Below are positions 1 through 10,050 of a stretch of 64,000 nt of DNA, piece after piece; within the stretch, counting starts at the first letter, position 1; the number at the start of each line of letters is the position of its first letter. Source of the DNA: Dasypus novemcinctus. Lineage: Eukaryota; Chordata; Mammalia; Cingulata; Dasypodidae. The translations under genes were made by a program, and so were the position numbers. Below the pieces are notes generated by a model. The model had not been told where the DNA came from. It saw nothing but the letters and a program-made list of their open reading frames with translations, and did not search any database. The stretch is from contig NC_092216.1 in NCBI RefSeq assembly GCF_030445035.2, positions 16,803,405-16,867,404 of the forward strand. The letters are read 5' to 3'.

Positions 1-530
1 GAATTAGAAAATTAGTTTTCTCTATCTCATTGTTTCATATTTTCCTGTATCAGCCCACCATCACTTAATGACCGTTTTGTCTCTGTTACCACCTTTTTAC
101 AACAACATTTTATTCAATTTCCCCTTCCATAGGTTTTGGTCAATAAGAGAAGGTAAATTTCCTTGCAAAGAGGTATGGTGACATGAATTATTTTAAAAAC
201 AATGGTATCTTAAGGCTAGACATGATCTGAGGCTAAGTACTCCTCTCCTCTCCCTATTGTCCTTCGATAATCAGCACTTGAAAGTATATAAACAATGGTT
301 TCCTTTCTGTCCTTCTACATGCTTCCCTTACAGTAATCCAAAACTGGAATATCCTGATTTATTTAGTCTGAGGCTTTAAATACACCACTCTCTTCCCTGA
401 AGATTTCATACACATTTCACTCTTTTTGATCATCTAGATGAGGTTGAGCTATCCTTAATAGTTCTTTCTCTGCATGCCCTACTTGGATTACTTTTCACTT
501 TCATGCTGCTATAGAAAAGAATTTAGGTGT
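1..530. other. No gene or repeat recognised
   Basis: AT-rich intergenic DNA. I see no reading frame with family features, no splice-framed exon and no repeat I can name. Confidence 0.4.
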
Positions 531-1147
531 TTCAAGATATCAGAATAGGTAACAGCAGGGCACATTCCTCCTTGAGAAATGTCAAAAAATATAGGCAGAA
601 AATCCCTGAGGTGGTGGTGTTCAAACTCTGGAGGCTAGAGAACCTGGTACAGCATCTAGGAAGAAGCAAGCCAGGTATCAGGACAAGTATGAGTCAACTG
701 CTTTCCAGCTTGGTGCCCATCCCCAACCCTTGAGACGAGCAGCCTCAGGTACAGACTGGGGATGGCTAGCTGTCATGAACTGAGGTGGGCAGAGGAACCT
801 TCCTCCCTGGAAACAGGTTGGGGCAGGGACAACGGCCAAGCCAGGCTTCTGATCAGATGTTTTGATCCCATGGTGTCAGCTGACTTGCAATTCCAGATGG
901 CCAGGTCAAACCTCCCCCTTGGCATTGTTTGCAACACCAACCCTGATAAGAGCGGATGCTGTACAGGGAAAAACCCAACAGCAAAACACTCCCCTTGCTA
1001 GGGCAGTGGTGAACCACTGGACAAAAAGCACAAACTACTGGGCAAAGTCAAAAAAGAAAGGAAAAGTCCCTTTAGAACCTCATGTGTCCCTGGCATAGTT
1101 TTGATCAGTTAAACCCAGGCAATTCTAAAGATTTGGAATAAGTTGAA
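531..1147 (+). mobile_element. Possible L1 5' leader
   Basis: This stretch has higher GC than its flanks and lies directly upstream of a decayed L1 ORF1 in the same orientation. That position suggests an L1 5' untranslated region. The assignment rests on position only; short open frames here lack protein-family features. Confidence 0.3.
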
Positions 1148-3317
1148 TTAAGTGTCAAAGAAGAGCCTTAACACACATACAAAACAAAATCCTAAGAAAG
1201 ATGCATTGACCATCAGAGTAAATTCATCAAGACAATCGAATCGATGGCTAGATATCAGCAAAAAATTATAAGCCATACTAAGAAATGGGAATATATTTCC
1301 TAGTTGAAGAAACAGATGAAAAAGACAGAGGGAACCATTAAAGATGACCAAACAAATTGCCTAAACCTATTCAAGGAGGTGAAAAATGATGAAGGATATT
1401 AACATAAAGAAAAAATTTGAAAACAGGCAAAGAAAAATAACAAGTTAGGATAATGAAAAAGGAAGGTACAATTCATGAGTTTAAAAATACAATCCAGTCA
1501 TCCCTCAGCAGATTTGAATTAAAAACACACTCCTGTGCTACATCAACAGATCTGAATAGGCAGAAGAAAGGATTGGTGAGCTAGGAGATAAGATTCTGAA
1601 AACACACAGAAGAGATAGAGGAAGACCTGGAAAAAATTTGAAAAGAGTTCCACAGAATTGAATGACAACATGAAATTCATGATATGCGTCTCAAAGGGAA
1701 GATAAGAAGGGAAATAGGTGGAAGGAGCATTTGAGTAAATAATGGCTGAAAACTTCCCAGCTCTTATGAGGGATATGGACGTATATATCCAGGAAGTGCA
1801 TCATGCACCAAACAGAATAAATACTAACAGAACTATGCCAAGACACATGGTAATCAGGTTGTCAGATGCCATATATAAAGACATAATCCCTAAAGCAGCA
1901 AGAGAAAAATGATCAATCACATACAAGGGATTCTTGATATAATTAAGTGCTGATTTCTCATCAGAAGCCATGGTGGTGAGGAGACAGTAGTATGACATTT
2001 TAAAGGAACAGAAAGAGAAAAAACTGTCAGCCAAGACATACAGCAAAATTGTTCTTCAAAAATGAGAAAGATTAAAATACTCATAGTAAAACAGAATTTG
2101 AGAGGATTGATCAGCAAGAGACTTTCCCTAAAGGCAATATGAAAGGGAATTCAGCAGAATGAACAGAAAAACAAGAGGGAAAGTTTCAAGGAGAGTGGAG
2201 AAATCATGATTATCAGTAAGGATGAGTAAAAGGGTAAAAAGAGAGACAAGAATGAGTTATGATATATAAAAGCCTAAGAATAAAATGGCTGAAGAAAGTA
2301 CTGCCATTACAGTATAATACTGAATGTTAATGCATTAAACCCTGCAAGGAAGAGACATAGGTTGGCAAATAGAAGAAAAAAGAGAGCTATCTACATCCTG
2401 TCTGAAAGATACCAAACGTTTGCAAATGAAAAGTTGGAAAATGAAAATCCATGCAAACAGTAACCAATAATAATAATAATAAAATTAATAAAAAGAAAAA
2501 GAACTGGGGTAGCTATCCTTAATATCAGACAAAACAGACTTTAAATGGCAAACCTGATATTTTTTATTTAAGTGAAGGACACCACATATTAATAAAAGAG
2601 ACACTCTATCCAGAAGAAAGAACAGTTACAAATATTACATACCTAACTCAGCTGCTGCAAAATACATAAGTCAAACACTGGCAAAACTGAGGGAAGAAAT
2701 AGAAATATCCACAGTACTAGTGGGAGACATCAATACACAACTCTGAGCAATAGCCAGAACATCTAGACAGAAGGTCAATAAGGAAACAGAGAAACTGAAT
2801 AATATTGTAAAAGAACGAGGCCTAGCAGACATATACAGAAACACTGCACCCCAAAACATCAGGAGATATATATTCTTTAGAAGGGATCGTGGATATTCTC
2901 CAGGATAGACCACACAGTAGGACACAGAACAAGTCACAATGAATTTAAGATACTGAAATTATGCAAAGCACTTTCTCTGACTGCTGCAGGACGAAGCTGG
3001 AGATTGATACTTGGAGGAGAAGTGGAAAATTCACAAATACGTGGAGGTTAACACACTCTTAAACAATCATTGGGTTGAAGAAGACATTGTACCAGAAATT
3101 AGTAAATATCCAGAGACAAATGAAAATGAGAACACAAGATATAAAACTTATGGGATAGGGCAAAGAATGCTAAGAGGGAAATGTATAGCCCTAAATATCT
3201 ACATTAAAAATGAAGAGCTAAATCAATGACCTAACTGCCCACTGGAGAGACTAGAAAGAGAAACCAAAGGATGCCAAAAACAAGGGAAAACAAAGGCTAG
3301 AGCAGAGATAAATTGTG
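1148..3317 (+). mobile_element. L1-A: decayed LINE-1, ORF1 and 5' part of ORF2
   Basis: From about 1148 to 2290 the sequence follows the order of a mammalian L1 ORF1: a coiled-coil-like lysine/glutamate-rich stretch, then a segment near 1740-1990 that parallels the better preserved ORF1 at 20.9-21.7 kb. From about 2310 it resembles the ORF2 endonuclease start and continues to about 3317. Numerous stops and frameshifts break both frames. The copy ends where an L1 3' tail has been inserted, and no ORF2 reverse-transcriptase part follows in register. Confidence 0.7.
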
Positions 3318-3475
3318 TTTATCAACTGCAATGGATGTAGCACACTAATGAAGGATGTTGTTAATGTGGGAAAATGTGGGAGGTGTGGGAAGCAGGGCAT
3401 ATGGAAATCTCCTTTTTTTTTTTTTAATGTAACATTTGTATAACCTAAGTAGCTTTAAACAAAAAAAGAAAGGTG
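3318..3475 (+). mobile_element. L1 3'-end fragment
   Basis: The fragment carries the recurrent terminal block of the local L1 family: an 'aatggatgtagcacac...gaaggatgttgttaatgtgg' type sequence, a purine-rich stretch, a T run and then AATGTAACATT. The same block occurs near 14.5, 20.8, 28.7, 48.1 and 53.6 kb. It is a short 5'-truncated insertion. Confidence 0.6.
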
Positions 3476-3845
3476 TAATATGGTGGCATTTTCAGGATAT
3501 TGGAATTGTCCTGAATGGTGTTGCAGTGGTGGATACAGGCTATCATGTATCTTGTGATAACCTACAAAAATGTGCAGGAGAGAGTTTAAACTATAATGTA
3601 AACTACCATCCGTACTTAGTGGCAATTCACCGACAGGTGTTCATCAATTATAACAAATGTAGCACAGTAGTGAAGGATGTTGTTAATGTGGGAAAGTGTG
3701 GGACGTGTAGGAATGGGGTAAATGGGAATCCCTTACATTTTAACATGATGTTTATGTAATCTAAGCACCTATAAAAAATAAAAATAAAATGCTTAAAACA
3801 AAACACAGTAGAATCCCCCCCCCCAAAAAAAAAAAAAAAAAACCA
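3476..3845 (+). mobile_element. L1 3'-end fragment with A-rich tail
   Basis: A second, longer copy of the same L1 terminal block follows immediately. It starts at the 'gtggcattttcaggatattgg' segment and ends in A-rich sequence (about 3778-3841) interrupted by a short C run. It is a 5'-truncated insertion abutting L1-B. Confidence 0.65.
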
Positions 3846-3849
3846 CAGT

Positions 3850-6316
3850 AGAGGTATACAAAGAGCAGACTCAAAATGACAGAAGAAAGAATAAGTGCTA
3901 CTAAAGAAAAAGCAGCAAAAATTAAAGAGGGAAAAGAACAGAGACAGAGAAGAATGGAAAAATTTGAGCAAGTGCTCAGGGAGCTGAATGACAACATGAA
4001 ACTGAACAGCATGTGTGTCTTGGGATTTCCAGAAGGAGAAGAGAAGGGAAAGGAGGCAGAAAGTGTACTCGAGGCAATAACAGCAGAGAATTTCCCACTC
4101 TCATAAAAAATAATGAACTTACATATCCGAGGAGTACACTGTACCCCATAAGAATACAACCTAAAAGACTTCATCCATGACACATACTACTCAGAATGTC
4201 TGATGTCAGAGATAAAGGGAAAATTCTGAGAGTAGTAAGGAAGAAGCAAATCATCACATACAAGGGATGCCCAGTAAGATTTAGTGTGGCTTTCTCATCA
4301 GAGACTATGGAGGCAAGAAGACAGTGATATGAAACAGAAAAACTGCCAGCTGGGAATTCCTTATCCAGAAAAATTGTCCTTCATGTATGGAGATAAGTGT
4401 AAAATATTCACCAACAGAAACTAAGAGAGTTTGTAAGCAAAGAATCCACCTTGGAGGAAATATTAAAGGAAGCTTTAGGACTTGGAAAAAAGACAGGAGA
4501 AATAGGACTGAAGGAGAGTGTAGAAGAAAGAATAGTAAAAAGCATAACCAAAAGTGTAAAAACACAGACAAAAATTTGATATGACCTGAGAAAACCAAAG
4601 AATAAAATGGTGGAAATAAATAAGGCATTTACAGTCATATCATTGAATGTGAATGGATTGAACTTCCCAATCAAAAGATATAGACTGACAGAATGGATAA
4701 AACAAAACAAAAAAACATAAGCTATCCCTTATGTTATGCTGCTTAAAGAGACTCATCTTAGACCCAGGGATACAAACTGGATGAAAGTAAAAGGTTGAAA
4801 AAAGATAACCCACTGCAAACAGTAACCAAAAAAGAGCAGGTGTAGCTATACTAATATCAGACAAAACAGATTTTAAATGCAAAAAGTACTGAGATAGAGA
4901 AGATCATTATGTATTCATAAAATGGACAATTGACCAGGAAGATAGAATTGTCATAAATATCTATGCACCTAAGCAGGGTGCCTCAAAATAAGTGAGACCA
5001 AGTCTGGCAAAACTGAAGGTAGGGGTACAAATCTCTTTAATAATTGTTGAAGACTTAAACACACCATTCACATCATGAAATAGAACAATTAGACAAAAGA
5101 CCAACAAGGAAACAAAACTTGAACAATGTGATAAACTAGTTAGATCTAAGAGACGTAGAGAGAACACCACATCCAAATTCACTGGGTTGTACATTCTCCT
5201 CTGGTGCCCAGGGATCTTCCTCAAGGATAGACCACATGTTAGAGCACAATGCAGGTCTTAATAAATACTAAAAGACTGAAATTATACAAAGCACCTTCTT
5301 AGGTCAAAATGGAATGAAACTGGAAATCAATAATAGACAGGAAAAAGGTAAAGTTGCATATGTGTGGAGGCTAAACAACACACTCCTAAATATCAGTGAG
5401 TCAAAGAAAAAATTGCAAGGGAAATCAGTGTATACACTGAGAGAAATGAAAATGAAAACTCAGCTAATCAAAACTTACGTGAATACAGCAAAGGCAGTCT
5501 TATGAAGGAAATTTATAGGCCCAAATGCCTATATTAAAAATGCAGAAAGAGCTAAACTCAAAGATTTAACTGAGTGTAGAGAAACTAGAATAAGAACAAC
5601 AAACCAATCCCAAAGCAAATGGAATAATAAAGATTAACACAGAAATAAATGAAATTGAGGGGGGAAAAATCCACACGCACATGCACACGCACACAAACAA
5701 AAAACAACAATAGAGAAAATCAACGAAACCAAAGCTGGTTCTTTGAGAAGATCAATAAAATTGGCAAACCCTTAGCTGGCCTGAAAAAAAAGAGAGAAAA
5801 TGCAAATCAATACAATGAGAAATGAAAGAGAAGTTACCACTGACTCCACATAAACTAAAAGGATAATAAGAGGATATTTTGAGAAACTGTATGCCAACAA
5901 ACTAGGCAACCTTGATGAAATGGAAAAATTCCTAGAAATGCACAAACAACACACAATGATGCCACAAGAGACAAAAGAACTTAACAAACCAATCACATTT
6001 AAAGAGATGGACTCCATAATCAAAAATCGCCCAACAAAGAAAAATTTAGGGCCAGATGGCTTCACAGGTGAGTTCTTCCACGCATAAAGAATTAACACCA
6101 ATCCTGTCTAAACTTTTCCAAAAAATGGAAGAGGAGGCAAAATTACCCAACACATTTTATGGGGCCGACATCAATCTAATATTAAAGCCAGATAAAGATA
6201 CTAGAAAAAAAGAAAATTACATTCCAGTCTCTCAAATGAACATAGATGCAAAATTTCTCCACAAAATATCTGCAAATCAAATCCAAGGGCATATCAAAAG
6301 ACTTATATATCACGAC
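3850..6316 (+). mobile_element. L1-B, left part: ORF1 3' half and ORF2 up to the reverse transcriptase
   Basis: An ORF1-like segment at 3876-4106 (ending ...AITAENFPLS in frame) is followed by the rest of ORF1 to about 4590. ORF2 starts near 4620 with the endonuclease opening (SLNVNGLN-like) and continues through a [15 protein letters not shown]-like reverse-transcriptase segment at about 6205. The element is cut at 6316 by a provirus. The frame resumes at 10045 after a duplicated 6-bp target, so 3850-6316 and 10051-12715 are one L1. Multiple stops and frameshifts show it is dead. Confidence 0.8.
6311..6316. repeat. Proviral target-site duplication, left copy
   Basis: CACGAC lies immediately outside the left LTR edge. 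It pairs with CATGAC at 10045-10050. The single difference is a CpG to TpG change, expected from methylation decay. Six bases is the usual duplication length for betaretrovirus-like (class II) proviruses. Confidence 0.8.
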
Positions 6317-6492
6317 TGCGACGGCTTGCTCGGTCGGCAGAGGTGGGGTCTGGCTGCGGACCAGGGGTTGGTCCCGCTTTGGACGAGGGGTCGGTCCTGC
6401 TTGGGATGAGGGGTCGGTCCCACTTGGGACGAGGGGTCGGTCCGGCAGCAGACGAGGGATCGGTCTCACAGGGGTTGCGCGGTTCGGCTGAC

Positions 6493-6604
6493 GGGGTCGC
6501 CCGGCGAAGCCGGCGACGAAGGGGTCGCCCAGAGAAGCCGGCGACGAAGGGGTCGCCCGGAGAAGCAGGCGACAAAGGGGTCGCCCGGAGAAGCAGGCGA
6601 CGAA
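6493..6604. repeat. 28-bp tandem repeat, four units, in the 3' LTR
   Basis: Four units of the GGGGTCGCCC(G/A)G-type 28-mer run from 6493, 6521, 6549 and 6577. The homologous site in the other LTR (9288-9343) has two units, so copy number differs between the two LTRs of one provirus. Confidence 0.85.
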
Positions 6605-6726
6605 CTGGGGACAAGGGAGGCCAGGCCCTTGTTGGGGGCTCTCAGGACTGGAGGGCGCACAGCAGAAGAAATACCGCGGAGACAAGGTAAACACGCAAGT
6701 TCACTTTGTTGAGGGAGAGGCAACAG

Positions 6727-6733
6727 TTTTATA
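6727..6733 (-). promoter_or_regulatory. TATA box of the 3' LTR
   Basis: TATAAAA on the minus strand in context CCTATAAAAC, matched at the same place in the other LTR (9466-9472). It would mark the U3/R region. Confidence 0.65.
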
Positions 6734-7304
6734 GGGGCTGGGAAGGCTGATTGGTCAAAGCCACGCCCTGTTCTGATTGGTTGCCGGCAAAAGGTCAGTG
6801 GGCAGTACTGGACGGGGGAGGGGTGGTGGTTAGGGATTGGCTGTCGCTGTTGCTGGGGGAAGGGGTAGGGTTTAGGGATTGGTGGCTGCTGTTGCTGGGG
6901 TGGAGGGCAGACTTGAGTTTCCCACCCACGCCTGGCTGTTGCTGCTATCGGGGGAGGGAAAAGGGCAGACTGGATTTTTCCGCCCACGCCTGGCTGTTGC
7001 TGCTATCAGCGGAGGGGAAAAGGGCAGACTGGAATTTTCCGTCCTGCGCCTGCGCAGGGAGAAGGAAGAAGAAGGGTGCCGCCCCACAAGGCATCGGGTG
7101 GCACCATCTGGGAGGAGGGGCGGCCGCGGAAGCATGGCTGCCGAGAAGGGGAGACCCGAGGGCACTCTGCGCCCATGCCGAGCTTCCTTCAGGGGTGGCG
7201 GTGAGTCCGACCAGCCACCCTATTATGGGGGCAGCGGCTTGGCCTGCCGCGGCCGCTCCCCCGCCAGGCCAGCAAACCACACTTCAGCCTGAGGGGTGAC
7301 CGCA

Positions 7305-7320
7305 TTTCCCCCTTCTTTTC
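7305..7320 (-). other. Polypurine tract of the provirus
   Basis: On the minus strand GAAAAGAAGGGGGAAA abuts the TG start of the 3' LTR. A purine run in exactly this position primes plus-strand DNA synthesis in retroviruses, and it fixes the proviral orientation as minus. Confidence 0.8.
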
Positions 7321-7901
7321 AAATAAGGGCCAGGATGGCAGCAGTAACAAGTAGCCGAGGCCCAAGAGGCGGGGCTGTAGAGGGAGGTGAGTAAGACTGG
7401 GATATAAATGTACAATTTAGGGGGCGGTATTTTGCCATTGCAAGCAAGGGTGGCCAATGTCTAATTCTTGTTGATCTCGGGGGCTGTAAGATCCATCCGT
7501 TGTTAAAAGTCCAGGGTGACAGCGCATTACAGGTAGTTGATCTCTTCTTGGCGGTGAAGAGCGGCAGAGGCAGACTGTGTGATGGTCTGGAGGATCGCAG
7601 CTGTGAGGACAAGTCACGTCAGGGCACCAGCGATGGTGGTGGCGGCAGCGTCGGGAGTGGTGGAGACATAGGCGAGGACAATAAGAAGGCCAAAGTCTTC
7701 ACAGGTGCGAGAGAGGCCGATGTTAATGGGGCGGGCCAACATGGGGCAGCCCAATCTGCAACGCAGTGGGGGTTCAGGCAAAAAAAAAGGAGGGGGGCGG
7801 GGGACGAGAAAGGATGCTTTGGATGGCTGAGAAGAGGAGTGAGGTCGAGACAGGAGGAAGCTCCGCAAGCCGCGGACCAGGGAAAGCAGGTTGCGGGCCA
7901 T

Positions 7902-8201
7902 TTAGCGGGGCTGGTGAGAGGGGTTAGCTTGGCCAGAGGTGGCGAGGGAGAGCATAAGGAGAAGGAGAGAGACTATGTTAATTGGCTTGGCAGCATGGCG
8001 AGGGTTGCGGCGTCTGCACTGATGGTAGAGTGCGAGCAGCGAACGGACTTCAGGGTTGGATGGTTGCCTCTCGGGGTGGAGGGTGAGCTGGCTCAGTTGG
8101 TGCTGGATCACTCGCATCTGGCGCCGTTCCCTGCGGGACATCCGCTGCTGAGGTGGCGGGTTTGACGTATCTCCCGGGGACCCAGATTGGCTGAGCGGCA
8201 T
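7902..8201 (-). pseudogene. Possible Env-leader (Rec/Rem-like) remnant
   Basis: A 99-codon frame starts with ATG at 8199-8201. It has an arginine-rich patch around residues 21-28 (RMSRRERR) and a second basic patch (RRRN) near residues 63-66. A leucine-rich hydrophobic run (VSLLLLMLSLA) near residues 78-88 looks like a signal sequence, followed by SGQAN. The order basic region then hydrophobic signal recalls the leader of betaretroviral envelope proteins, which also encodes an RNA-export factor. No surface or transmembrane envelope domain follows. Location and orientation in the provirus fit. The match is by architecture, so identity is tentative. Confidence 0.4.
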
Positions 8202-8397
8202 CCTTGAGAGCGCGGCAATGGGAGCCGAGGTGCGCTGTGAGACGAGGGCTTGGAGCCGATGGGACTCCGATGGTGGTCACGGGCCAAGAGAAGGCCCCGA
8301 CGAGGGGAGGGCGGAACGACGAGCAGTGGAGCAAGGCAAAGGGGAGCAAGCACGGAGGGGAGGAGGCAGAGGTGAAGGCAGGGGTGGAGGTGCTCAG

Positions 8398-9030
8398 GCA
8401 CGTGCTCCTGAGAGCTTTAGTGGCGCCTCTTAATCATAGCGGGTCGGTATAAGCCCCCGACAGGGAAGGAGAAAGCCATCCAGCGATTCTCCCAGACCGC
8501 CGTGGATCGTATGAGGTCACCAAGGTTCAGGAGCAGCAATGCAGAGCGAAAAGATAGGGGTGAGAAGAGAGGAGAGCGTAGGGCTATGGAAGGGTTACTT
8601 CAGACGTGCAAGCGCGTGCTCCCGAGAAATCCAAGGCTCCTCTTAATCATAGCGGGTCAGTATAAGCCCCCGACATGGAAGGAGAAAGCCATCCAGCGAT
8701 TCTCCCAGACCGCCATGGATCGTATGAGGTAGCCAAGGCTCAGGTAGCAGCAATGTTGCACGAGAGAAGTCCCAAGGTGAGAAGAGAGGAGGGCGTAGGG
8801 CTGTGGTAGGATTACTTCAGACGTGCAAGCGCGCGCTCCCGAGAAATCCAAGGCTCCTCTTAATCATAGCGGGTCGGTATAAGCCCCCAACATGGAAGGA
8901 GAAAGCCATCCAGCGATTCTCCCAGACTGCCGTGGATCGTATGAGGTAGCCAAGGCTCAGGTAGCAGCAATGTTGCATGAGAGAAGTCCCACGGTGAGAA
9001 GAGAGGAGGGGGGGGGCCGCCAGGTTATGG
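8398..9030. repeat. Tandem repeat, about 215-bp unit, about three copies
   Basis: The TAATCATAGCGGGTC block starts at 8431, 8644 and 8861, giving periods of 213 and 217 bp. Each unit continues with AAGCCCCC(G/A)ACA, GGAGAAAGCCATCCAGCGAT and a GAGAAGAGAGGAG segment. The array lies in the provirus leader between the primer binding site and the residual internal region. Confidence 0.85.
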
Positions 9031-9055
9031 AGTGAGGCTGTGGTGGAGTTGCCTT

Positions 9056-9073
9056 GCCCCACGTTGGGCGCCA
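9056..9073 (-). other. Primer binding site, tRNA-Lys type
   Basis: On the minus strand the 18-mer TGGCGCCCAACGTGGGGC lies two bases beyond the CA end of the 5' LTR. From memory this matches the tRNA-Lys(1,2) primer binding site used by betaretrovirus-like elements, and it supports class II assignment. Confidence 0.85.
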
Positions 9074-9173
9074 ACTGCGGCGGCTTGCTCGGTCGGTAGA
9101 GGTGGGGTTGCACTGCCCCACGTTGGGCGCCAACTGCTATGGCTTGCTCAGTCGGCAGAGGTGGGGTCTGGCT
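9056..9173. repeat. 59-bp tandem duplication of LTR end plus primer binding site
   Basis: The block starting GCCCCACGTTGGGCGCCA occurs at 9056 and again at 9115. Each copy continues through the LTR terminus (GGCTTGCTC.GTCGG.AGAGGTGGGGT). The provirus thus carries two primer binding sites (9056-9073 and 9115-9132). The two units differ at several positions. Confidence 0.85.
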
Positions 9174-9287
9174 ACGGACGAGGGGTCGGTCCCGCTTTGG
9201 ATGAGGGGTCGGTCCCACTTGGGACCAGGGGTCGGTCCAGCAGCAGACGAGGGATCAGTCTCACAGGGGTTGCGCGGTTCGGCTGAC

Positions 9288-9343
9288 GGGGTCGCCTGGC
9301 GAAGCCGGCGATGAAGGGGTCGCCCGGAGAAGCAGGCGACGAA
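9288..9343. repeat. 28-bp tandem repeat, two units, in the 5' LTR
   Basis: Two units (9288-9315 and 9316-9343) correspond to the four-unit array at 6493-6604 in the sister LTR. Confidence 0.8.
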
Positions 9344-9465
9344 CTGGGGACAAGGGAGGCCAGGCCCTTGTCGGGGGCTCTCAGGACTGGAGGGCGCACA
9401 GCAGAAGAACTACCGCGGAGACAAGGTAAACACGCAAGTTCACTTTGTTGAGGGAGAGGGAACAG

Positions 9466-9472
9466 TTTTATA
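9466..9472 (-). promoter_or_regulatory. TATA box of the 5' LTR
   Basis: TATAAAA on the minus strand, positionally conserved with 6727-6733. This would be the proviral promoter. Confidence 0.65.
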
Positions 9473-10044
9473 GGGGCTGGGGAAGGCTGATTGGTCGAAG
9501 CCACGCCCTGTTCTGATTGGTTGCCGGCGAAAGGTCAGTGGGTGGTACTGGACAGGGGAGGGGTGGTGGTTAGGGATTGGCTGTCGCTGTTGCTGGGGGA
9601 AGGGGCAGGGTTTAGGGATTGGTGGCTGCTGTTGCTGGGGTGGAGGGCAGACTTGAGTTCCCCGCCCACGCCTGGCTGTTGCTGCTGTCGGGGGAGGGAA
9701 AAGGGCAGACTGGATTTTTCCGCCCACGCCTGGCTGTTGCTGCTGTTGGGGGAGGGGAAAAGGGCAGACTGGAATTTTCCGCCCTGCGCCTGCTCAGGGA
9801 GAAGGAAGAAGAAGAGTGCCGCCCCACAAGGCATCGGGTGGCGCCATCCGGGAGGAGGGGCGGCCGCGGAAGCATGGCTGCCGAGAAGGGGAGACCCGAG
9901 GGCACTCTGCACCCATGCCGAGCTTCCTTCAGGGGTGGCGGTGAGTCCGACCAGCCACCCTATTATGGGGGCAGCGGCTTGGCCTGCCGTGGACGCTCCC
10001 CCGCCAGGCCTGCAAACCACACTTCAGCCCGAGGGGTGACCGCA

Positions 10045-10050
10045 CATGAC
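10045..10050. repeat. Proviral target-site duplication, right copy
   Basis: CATGAC directly outside the right LTR edge pairs with CACGAC at 6311-6316. The L1 ORF2 frame reads on from here (HDQIGFIPG). Confidence 0.8.

Larger units (their letters stand above)
6317..7304 (-). mobile_element. ERV 3' LTR (betaretrovirus-like)
   Basis: On the minus strand this 988-bp unit starts TGCGGTCACC at 7304 and ends in CA at 6317. It is a near duplicate of 9076-10044. By hand I counted about 24 differences over roughly 580 aligned bp (6721-7300), about 4 percent. It contains a TATAAAA at 6727-6733 and a 28-bp tandem repeat at 6493-6604. A polypurine tract precedes it at 7305-7320. It is very CpG-rich, so many long plus-strand open frames here are compositional artefacts. 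Confidence 0.88.
7321..9055 (-). mobile_element. ERV internal region, heavily deleted
   Basis: Only about 1.75 kb separates the polypurine tract from the primer binding site, against roughly 6-8 kb in complete betaretroviruses. I see no reverse transcriptase, integrase, protease or capsid motif. What remains is a tandemly repeated leader (about 8398-9030) and a short frame resembling an envelope leader (7902-8201). The large deletion means the copy could not have been autonomous. Confidence 0.8.
9076..10044 (-). mobile_element. ERV 5' LTR (betaretrovirus-like)
   Basis: On the minus strand it begins TGCGGTCACC at 10044 and ends in CA at 9076. It is about 96 percent identical to 6317-7304 over the stretch compared. 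It differs by having two rather than four 28-bp units and by the duplicated terminus. TATAAAA is at 9466-9472. It is followed by the primer binding site and preceded by the target duplication CATGAC. Confidence 0.88.

Noticed and set aside
6317-6610. CRISPR-like short repeats
   Set aside because: The 28-bp units are directly adjacent with no spacers and sit inside an LTR of a mammalian provirus.
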